Assembly: GCF_033096465.1 (NCBI RefSeq)
Contig: NZ_AP028156.1
Location: 252,001-316,000 of the forward strand
Direction: 5' to 3'
Length of the DNA stretch: 64,000 bases
DNA from: Blautia luti
Lineage (GTDB): Bacteria > Bacillota > Clostridia > Lachnospirales > Lachnospiraceae
Program-made: the position numbers and the translations under genes
The notes under the pieces: model-generated
Seen by the model: the letters and a program-made list of their open reading frames with translations, nothing else
The model's database searches: none
Told to the model about the DNA's origin: nothing
Shown: positions 57,966 through 64,000 of the stretch, piece after piece
Position numbering within the stretch: position 1 is the stretch's first letter
How the letters are laid out: each line of letters starts with the position of its first letter

Positions 57966-58385
57966 ATGATAAAAGAAGGGGTTGTACTGGTATTTCTTGG
58001 AATCAGTACCTGGACGGATCTTAGAAAGAGACAGGTGTCTCTGATCATTACCGGTCTTTTTGCAGCAGCAGGGCTGGGATGGATGTTGTATCAGGGAGCA
58101 CTCTCAGCAGAAATTCTGCTTTCTGTCGGCCCGGGAATGTTTTTCCTGGGATTAAGTGTTCTTACAGGAGGAACTGTGGGAATGGGTGATGGATGGATCA
58201 TAACTGCACTGGGAATATTTCTGAAACCGGAAGAATTGTATGAAATGCTTCTGGCAGCAGTCCTGATCAGCGCTGCCTGGTCTGGAATCCTGATGGGGAT
58301 TTTTAAAAAGAAAAGAAATACAGAGATCCCTTTTGTGCCATTTCTGCTGGCCGGATATGCAGGAGGTTTATTTTTATGGAAATAA
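57966..58385 (+). CDS. Prepilin peptidase (A24 family), second copy
   Basis: 139 residues, four membrane helices, aspartates in WTDLRKRQ and GMGDGW. A second peptidase in one Tad cluster is unusual; one may process the Flp pilin and the other the TadE-like proteins. I chose ATG 57966; an upstream in-frame start at 57912 would overlap the previous gene. Overlaps the next gene by ten bases. Confidence 0.83.
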   Translation: MIKEGVVLVFLGISTWTDLRKRQVSLIITGLFAAAGLGWMLYQGALSAEILLSVGPGMFFLGLSVLTGGTVGMGDGWIITALGIFLKPEELYEMLLAAVLISAAWSGILMGIFKKKRNTEIPFVPFLLAGYAGGLFLWK

Positions 58386-58837
58386 AAAGCATCAGAAGAA
58401 CAAATACTGCAAAATTACAGAAAGGAAGCCTGACTGTGGAAGCCGCGTGCGTGATGCCGGTGATCCTTCTGACTTTAACAGGAACACTTTATCTCTGCTT
58501 TCATGTACATAACAGGGCATGGCTGACTTCAGCGGCTTATGAGTCTGCATTATGTGGAAGCATGGAAGGAATAAAAAAGAATGGATCTGCCTGTGATGCG
58601 GCCAGGATGCGCAGTGAAGAACTTGGCAGCACGGGATTTTTCGGGACAGAAAATCTCACAGCACAGACGCATGTGGGGAAGGAAGTGCAGGTTACATATG
58701 ATCTGGATACGGTTTCTCAATACGGCAGTTTCTCCTGGCATGTTCGTGCAGAAGGAAGGGCCAGAATAACAGATCCGATGAAGTATATACGAAAGATCCG
58801 TGCAGCAGCTGCGATCCTGAAAGGAAGGGAGGGATAA
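58376..58837 (+). CDS. TadE-like minor pilin
   Basis: 153 residues. GSLTVEAACVMPVILLTLTGTL (about 17-38) is the TadE-type hydrophobic segment with conserved Glu. The rest is extracytoplasmic. AGGAGG lies inside the preceding gene. One base separates it from the FHA gene. Confidence 0.83.
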   Translation: MEIKSIRRTNTAKLQKGSLTVEAACVMPVILLTLTGTLYLCFHVHNRAWLTSAAYESALCGSMEGIKKNGSACDAARMRSEELGSTGFFGTENLTAQTHVGKEVQVTYDLDTVSQYGSFSWHVRAEGRARITDPMKYIRKIRAAAAILKGREG

Positions 58838-58838
58838 G

Positions 58839-60272
58839 GTGAAAACAGAGTATAAAAGAGACATGAACCATAATTACCTGATCCTTTATGGGGAAGAGGA
58901 GATCAATACAGATTCCTATCAGGTGCGGATGCTGGTAGGAAATATCATTCCCTCTCTTCTGAAATGCCGGATACAGGGAATGGACGGGAAATTTATGGTG
59001 TATTTCGATATTACATCCAGACAGGCGCTGAACAGATTATATGAAGAGAAGAAAATGGGGATCGAAGATCTGAGACGCATTTTCGGCGGATTCGTAAAGG
59101 TGATGGAGGATACCGCAGAGTATCTGATGAATCCGGGACAGCTGGTACTGGCACCGGAATACATCTTTACAGATATGGAAGAGGGGCAGGTTTATTTCTG
59201 CCTGATGCCTGGATATGACAGAGATATCAAAGAGCAGTTTCAGGCACTTACGGAATACATTCTGCCGAAAATTGACCATGAAGACGGCGTTGCAGTTATG
59301 CTTGGGTATGGAGTTTACAGAAGAGCGATGGAGAACAGTTTTCATCTGGAACATATTAAAGAAGAATTATATAAACTTCCTGAAGAGCGGGAAATTCCGT
59401 CAGCAGAAGAAAAGGATCTGTTCGGGGATGAACAGAGAATGGAGCCGGAAGAAAAGGATCGGTTGGAGAATGACAGAATAGAATTTGTGCGTGAAAACAG
59501 AGCTCCGGAGATAAAGAACAGTGCAGGGCAATCTCTACGGAAAGTACTGCCGGCAGCAGTCAGTCTTGTTATTCTGGCAGGTATTGCAGCAGCTACGGTG
59601 ATGGGGTATCTGCCATATCTGGAAACAGGAGTTTTACTGGGGGCAGCGCTGCTGATACTAATGGCGGCGATGGGAATTTCATGGATCATGAAAAGGCGGA
59701 CAAAAGAAACGCCTTCTTCTGCACAGAAATCCCGGAGGCAGAAAGAAGGACAAACAGAATACGGAGACTCAGAACTTTTCGGGAAAAACAGTGATTTTCT
59801 GCATAAAAAAGAATCTCCAAAAGTATTCGAGAGAACAGAAAATAATGGAAATGCAGAGCTATTTCAGGAAGAAAGAAGCGTATATGGAGGCATGGAATCT
59901 GTTCAGAAAGAAAAAAAGAGTATGTGTAATGGGAATTTCGGAGAAACCATGGTTCTTTCGGCAGCAGTAACGTCAGGTCCGGCAAGTTTCGTAAGCAGGG
60001 AACCGGGAGAACTGGCAACTATATATCTTCAGGAAGACCTGACAGTGGTAGGAAAGCTTGCCAATGCCTGTGATGCAGTCATAGATCTTCCCACAGTGAG
60101 CAGGATCCATGCGAAGATCCGGAAAAAAGAAGAGGGGTATTACCTTACTGATATGAATTCCAGAAATGGAACTATGGTAAACGGCCGCCTGCTCCTGCCG
60201 GATGAAGAGTACAGACTGCAGAATGAGGATGAGGTGGATTTCGCCCAGGCAAGATATGTGTTTCTGGAATAG
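58839..60272 (+). CDS. DUF6382-FHA membrane protein
   Basis: 477 residues, GTG start after GGGAGGGA. N-terminal DUF6382-like domain (1-180), acidic linker, two membrane helices (about 233-253 and 262-282), low-complexity linker, and a C-terminal forkhead-associated domain (about 395-477; VSRIHAKI and SRNGTMVNG). FHA domains bind phosphothreonine, so a Ser/Thr kinase may control the pilus through it. Last gene of the pilus cluster proper. Confidence 0.85.
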   Translation: MKTEYKRDMNHNYLILYGEEEINTDSYQVRMLVGNIIPSLLKCRIQGMDGKFMVYFDITSRQALNRLYEEKKMGIEDLRRIFGGFVKVMEDTAEYLMNPGQLVLAPEYIFTDMEEGQVYFCLMPGYDRDIKEQFQALTEYILPKIDHEDGVAVMLGYGVYRRAMENSFHLEHIKEELYKLPEEREIPSAEEKDLFGDEQRMEPEEKDRLENDRIEFVRENRAPEIKNSAGQSLRKVLPAAVSLVILAGIAAATVMGYLPYLETGVLLGAALLILMAAMGISWIMKRRTKETPSSAQKSRRQKEGQTEYGDSELFGKNSDFLHKKESPKVFERTENNGNAELFQEERSVYGGMESVQKEKKSMCNGNFGETMVLSAAVTSGPASFVSREPGELATIYLQEDLTVVGKLANACDAVIDLPTVSRIHAKIRKKEEGYYLTDMNSRNGTMVNGRLLLPDEEYRLQNEDEVDFAQARYVFLE

Positions 60273-60361
60273 AGACATGTCTGTTAAAGAATAAAGGTTT
60301 TGTAAATTCTTGCGTTTTTTGGTACAATTACAGAAGATACTGAATAGAAAAGAGGTTAAAT

Positions 60362-60976
60362 GTGGAAGAACTGAAAAAAGAGCCTGTAACAGTCTTTTTG
60401 ATCCTGGTCAATGCGCTGGTTTTTCTTGTAGTAGAATTCACAGGAGGATCTGGGGACACCCTGCACATGCTGCAATGCGGAGCTGCTTATACCCCATCCA
60501 TTCTGGACGGGGAGTATTTTCGGATATTTACCTGCATGTTCCTGCATTTCGGAGCGAAGCATCTGGGAAATAATATGCTGGTGCTTTTTGTTCTGGGAGG
60601 AAGGATGGAACGTACTGTGGGACGGATCCGTTATCTTCTGATCTATCTTCTGGGAGGTATGGGCGGCAATATCCTCTGTCTTCTTCTGGAGATGAGAAGC
60701 GGCGATTTCGCTGTGTCAGCAGGTGCCTCCGGAGCGGTCTTTGCTGTAATGGGAGCGATGATCTATGCTGTGATCAGAGGAAAGGGACATGTAGAAGATC
60801 TTTCTACCAGGCAGGTGCTGATCATGGCAGCGTTTTCTCTTTACTTTGGCTTCACCAGTGAAGGCGTGGATAATGCAGCCCATGTAGGCGGACTGATCTG
60901 TGGATTTATACTGGCAGTACTTCTGTATCATCCAGGAAAATATGAAAGGCAGAACCCTGACCAGGTGTGCTTGTAA
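60362..60976 (+). CDS. Rhomboid intramembrane serine protease
   Basis: 204 residues, six membrane helices. Catalytic Ser123 in GASGAVF and His174 in DNAAHVGG; HLGNNM supplies the oxyanion asparagine. GTG start after GAGGTT. It lies 90 bases after the pilus FHA gene and may act on a membrane protein of that cluster; this is inference. Its end overlaps the convergent kinase gene by 71 bases. Confidence 0.9.
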   Translation: MEELKKEPVTVFLILVNALVFLVVEFTGGSGDTLHMLQCGAAYTPSILDGEYFRIFTCMFLHFGAKHLGNNMLVLFVLGGRMERTVGRIRYLLIYLLGGMGGNILCLLLEMRSGDFAVSAGASGAVFAVMGAMIYAVIRGKGHVEDLSTRQVLIMAAFSLYFGFTSEGVDNAAHVGGLICGFILAVLLYHPGKYERQNPDQVCL

Positions 60977-61601
60977 GCGTAATGTGTCCATGATGTGCGA
61001 GAACAATCTCCTGAACAACTGTAAGTCCGAGACCGGTTCCTTCCGGTTTATAGGTAACAAATGGCGTCCAGACATGCTGAAGCTGATCCTGTGTCATCCC
61101 GCAGCCATTATCACTGATGGAGATACAGATTCCATTGTCATTTTTACGGAGACAGGCGGTGATCCTGCCTTTGGGATGATCGATGGCCTCACAGGAATTA
61201 CGGATAAGATTCAGTAATGCCTGACGCATTTTGATCCGGTCAATAAAAACAGGGGAGGAAATCTCTTCCAGATGACTTTCCAGTGTGATCCCCAGATAAT
61301 CCAGTGTGTGTTTTTCGCTGGAGAGGACTTGCCGCAGGAAATCTGTGGGATTGGTGGGGATTGGGGAAATGGTTCCGGCATGGCTGAAGTCGGAAATCTG
61401 ATTCAGAAGCTCCCTGACGTAATCCAGATTATCTGTCAGGCTGTCCCAGCCCTGCCAGGTGCAGATCTCGGGATGAGAGGACGCCATAAGCTGCAGTTCA
61501 CTGACAATCAGGGCGATGGGATTACGTATTTCGTGTCCAAGTTTGGATAAGGTCATCTGAAATTCTTTTTTTAATTGTTCTGCTGTACTTTCAGTCTGCA
61601 T
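60906..61601 (-). CDS. Soluble histidine kinase without sensor domain
   Basis: 231 residues. H-box LGHEIRNPIALI with the phosphorylatable His at about 22, N-box (RNSCEAI), G1 (DNGCGM), F-box and G2 (GTGLGL). No membrane helix or sensor domain. The start at 61601 follows GAGGTGAT. No response-regulator gene is adjacent, so it is an orphan and its partner is unknown. Confidence 0.85.
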   Translation of the reverse strand: MQTESTAEQLKKEFQMTLSKLGHEIRNPIALIVSELQLMASSHPEICTWQGWDSLTDNLDYVRELLNQISDFSHAGTISPIPTNPTDFLRQVLSSEKHTLDYLGITLESHLEEISSPVFIDRIKMRQALLNLIRNSCEAIDHPKGRITACLRKNDNGICISISDNGCGMTQDQLQHVWTPFVTYKPEGTGLGLTVVQEIVLAHHGHITLTSTPGQGSAFHIFLDDTEVLPV

Positions 61602-61797
61602 ATGTATCACCTCAGGGAAAGTGTACCACTGAGACAGCAGGATCATCAATCAGTTTCGTAGTGGAAAAATCGTATAGTTTCGCTGTAATTATTGCACAGA
61701 CGAGGGATTTTGACGTAAAATGTCCGTATACGCAATGCGAAATTATGCGTGAAAGAAAAATAAATTCAACAAAATTTAATGAAAGAGGGAATTAAAA

Positions 61798-62211
61798 ATG
61801 GATAATTGTATTTTCTGTAAAATCGCTAATGGAGAAATACCGGCTGCAACTCTTTATGAAGATGAAGATTTCAGGGTGATCCTGGACCTGGGACCTGCAA
61901 GTAAAGGCCACGCACTGATCCTGCCTAAGGCTCATGTAGCGAATATTTATGAACTGTCAGATGACATGGCAGCCAAGGCTATGGTTTTGGCGAAGAAGAT
62001 GGCATCAGCTATGACAGAAGCGCTGAAATGTGACGGTTTCAATATTGTGCAGAATAACGGGGAGTGCGCCGGCCAGACAGTATTCCATTTCCATATGCAC
62101 CTGATTCCGAGATACAATGGAGATACTGTAGGCATCACATGGAAACCGGGTGAATTAACAGATGAAGATAAAGAGGAGATCCTGTCAAAGGTAAAGGCAC
62201 AGCTTGCCTGA
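61798..62211 (+). CDS. HIT-family nucleotide hydrolase (HinT-like)
   Basis: 137 residues. HIT motif HFHMHLIPRY with His97, His99 and His101; the N-terminal FCKIANGEIP is typical. Cleaves adenosine phosphoramidates and related nucleotides. GAAAGAGGG precedes the start. The sigma-factor gene follows after 21 bases. Confidence 0.93.
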   Translation: MDNCIFCKIANGEIPAATLYEDEDFRVILDLGPASKGHALILPKAHVANIYELSDDMAAKAMVLAKKMASAMTEALKCDGFNIVQNNGECAGQTVFHFHMHLIPRYNGDTVGITWKPGELTDEDKEEILSKVKAQLA

Positions 62212-62232
62212 CCCCGAGACTTTATACAAAAG

Positions 62233-62769
62233 ATGAAAAACACGGAGTTTGGAGCCATCTACGCCAGATACCGTGCCCGTTCAAAGCGGCTCGCAAGAGC
62301 AATTCTGAAGAATGAAGATGAGGCAGAAGACGTCTGCCATGACGTATTCGTAAAACTGTATAAAATGGGAGAGGAATTTGATACGTCCAGTGAGAAAAAG
62401 ATGGAATCATGGATACTCACCACGACTGAGCGCACAGCGTTGGATTATTACAAAAAAGGATACAGGAAACATGAATATGCAGATTCAGATGAAATTGAGA
62501 GAGCGGCAGAAGTGCTTGCACAGAGCAGAAGCACTGTAGATGAAGTAATAGAAGTAATTGAAGCACATGATTCTGTGGGAGCGATTTTCAGGGAACTCAG
62601 ACGCAGGAATGAGAGAAACTACGAAATCTATGTCAGAGTCAAGTTATGCCATATGCCGCCGGAAACCGTGGCACGACAATTTCATACTACATCCAATAAT
62701 GTGAACAATATTGTCATGCGCACGAAGCGGTGGCTTATGAAAGAATATGACAGAAATTCAGATCTCTGA
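62233..62769 (+). CDS. Sigma-70 region 2/4 factor (ECF-like)
   Basis: 178 residues. Region 2 (EDEAEDVCHDVFVKLYKM, about 29-46) and a region 4 HTH (MPPETVARQFHTTSNNVNNI). No anti-sigma gene is next to it. Its ribosome site is weak, and it may depend on the HIT gene transcript. Target promoters unknown. Confidence 0.83.
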   Translation: MKNTEFGAIYARYRARSKRLARAILKNEDEAEDVCHDVFVKLYKMGEEFDTSSEKKMESWILTTTERTALDYYKKGYRKHEYADSDEIERAAEVLAQSRSTVDEVIEVIEAHDSVGAIFRELRRRNERNYEIYVRVKLCHMPPETVARQFHTTSNNVNNIVMRTKRWLMKEYDRNSDL

Positions 62770-62789
62770 GAACAGAGGGAACAGTATGT

Positions 62790-63857
62790 TTATCTGGCGG
62801 CACATTCCTCGATGAGTTCCGTGATCTTTTCGATAGAATTCATATGACTGCTTCCTGACATTGCATCAATGTAGGTCTGGCGGTTATTATAAAGCTGGCG
62901 GATGGAATCCAGAAGCTTTTCTTCTGTGATCTCTTCTTCTTCCAGAACCATGCTGAAGCCCTGACGTTCGAAAGAACGGGCATTTAAGATCTGGTCTCCA
63001 CGGCTGGCATTTGCTGACAGGGGAATAAGAAGATTTGGTTTCTTAAGGGCATTGATCTCACAGATCGCGTTGGCGCCTGCACGGGAAATTACCACATCTG
63101 CCAGTGCAAACATATCTGCCAGTTCCTGTTTGATATATTCATACTGAACATAGCCTTCTGTGCCATTCAGGCTTTCGTCCATTTTTCCTTTTCCACAGAG
63201 GTGGATCACCTGGAATTCTTTCAGAAGATTCGGAAGGATGCGGCGGATATTTTCATTGACGGAAGCTGCGCCCAGACTGCCTCCGATCACCATAAGTACG
63301 GGCTTGCTGTCTGTGAAACCACAGAATTTTCTGGCTGCTTCTTTATCACCGCTCAGAAGTTCCTGACGGATTGGTGTACCGGTAAGGACAGCTTTATCAG
63401 CAGGAAGGCTGCTGACAGTTTCAGGGAAATTACAGCATACCTTTGCAGCGGAAGGAATGCAGAGTTTGTTTGCAAGTCCTGGTGTCATGTCAGATTCATG
63501 GATGATGGCAGGAATTTTGCATTTTTTAGCTGCGATGACTACGGGAACAGTAACGAATCCACCCTTGGAGAAGACAACATCCGGTTTTAACTGTTTCAAC
63601 AGTTTCTTAGCTTCTCCGAAACCTTTCAGAACACGGAACGGGTCGGTGAAATTTTTCACATCAAAGTAACGTCTTAATTTACCGGAGGAAATGCCGTAAT
63701 AAGGAATGTGCATTTCTTCGATAAGTTTCTTTTCAATTCCGTCATAAGAGCCGATATAGGAAATTTCATATCCCAGTTCTTGCAGACGGGGAATCAAGGC
63801 AATATTTGGAGTAACATGACCGGCGGTACCGCCACCGGTGAGTACGATATGTTTCAT
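62790..63857 (-). CDS. murG: UDP-GlcNAc:lipid I N-acetylglucosaminyltransferase MurG
   Basis: 355 residues, GT28. N-terminal [10 protein letters not shown] (about 8-17), a conserved [12 protein letters not shown], and the UDP-binding part [11 protein letters not shown] (about 256-266). It makes lipid II at the inner face of the membrane. Start at 63857 follows AGGAGGA on the minus strand. No other murein gene is next to it, a common arrangement in this family. Confidence 0.95.
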   Translation of the reverse strand: MKHIVLTGGGTAGHVTPNIALIPRLQELGYEISYIGSYDGIEKKLIEEMHIPYYGISSGKLRRYFDVKNFTDPFRVLKGFGEAKKLLKQLKPDVVFSKGGFVTVPVVIAAKKCKIPAIIHESDMTPGLANKLCIPSAAKVCCNFPETVSSLPADKAVLTGTPIRQELLSGDKEAARKFCGFTDSKPVLMVIGGSLGAASVNENIRRILPNLLKEFQVIHLCGKGKMDESLNGTEGYVQYEYIKQELADMFALADVVISRAGANAICEINALKKPNLLIPLSANASRGDQILNARSFERQGFSMVLEEEEITEEKLLDSIRQLYNNRQTYIDAMSGSSHMNSIEKITELIEECAAR

Positions 63858-64000
63858 AAGGATCCTCCTGATCATTTCGAAATAAAATAGAATAAAATGC
63901 CCTTTCAGAGCAGAAATTCTATCTTTAATATGAACCAGTACAGGAGAATTGTCAAGGAAAGTTGGAGATTATGAGAGATAAAATAAGCAGGTACAGAAGC

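Overview
The window looks like chromosome of a gut Lachnospiraceae bacterium (Blautia / Roseburia / Ruminococcus-like). Evidence: low-to-moderate GC, strong AGGAGG-type ribosome sites, a Gram-positive Flp/Tad pilus cluster without a secretin, an F-type ATPase operon atpBEFHAGDC, a bile salt hydrolase, and a beta-mannan utilisation set resembling that of Roseburia intestinalis. No tRNA, rRNA, CRISPR array, phage or transposase gene was seen.

Layout. 1-1700: tail of an upstream gene, a YfcE-type phosphodiesterase and an orphan immunity-like protein. 1.8-18.8 kb: beta-mannooligosaccharide locus with GH36 alpha-galactosidase, LacI regulator, ABC importer (binding protein plus two permeases), GH130_2 phosphorylase, acetyl esterases CE2 and CE17, a wrecked GH1 gene, a membrane protein, cellobiose 2-epimerase, a GH130_1-phosphohexomutase FUSION, and mannose-6-phosphate isomerase. 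Together these take imported galactosylated and acetylated mannooligosaccharides to fructose 6-phosphate: deacetylate, degalactosylate, epimerise the reducing end, phosphorolyse to mannose 1-phosphate, mutate to mannose 6-phosphate, isomerise. No endomannanase is present here. 19-30.4 kb: housekeeping and small modules, namely a LrgA/LrgB pair, BirA, an ECF sigma / anti-sigma / membrane protein operon, AlaX, an amidohydrolase, a repeat lipoprotein, a THF riboswitch with folT, a GNAT enzyme and an SGNH esterase. 30.5-37.3 kb: ATP synthase operon with a structured atpB-atpE spacer and a chain of hairpins at its end. 37.4-39.6 kb: GT2 glycosyltransferase, bile salt hydrolase and a MITE-like repeat. 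39.6-50.7 kb: second glycan locus with LacI, GH36, ABC importer, GH31 alpha-xylosidase and GH127 beta-L-arabinofuranosidase, plus a clear promoter with two operators 30 bp apart. 50.8-61 kb: Tad/Flp pilus cluster with two prepilin peptidases, an FHA protein and a rhomboid protease. 61-64 kb: histidine kinase, HIT protein, sigma factor and MurG.

The most striking item is the 950-residue GH130_1-phosphomutase fusion at 14827-17679. It joins two consecutive pathway enzymes in one chain and sits just before the gene for the third step. Next come the mirrored operator array at 5433-5527, the mutually exclusive RNA pairings between atpB and atpE, and the inverted-repeat element at 39279-39435. All functional statements rest on motif reading and family knowledge; no database search was run.
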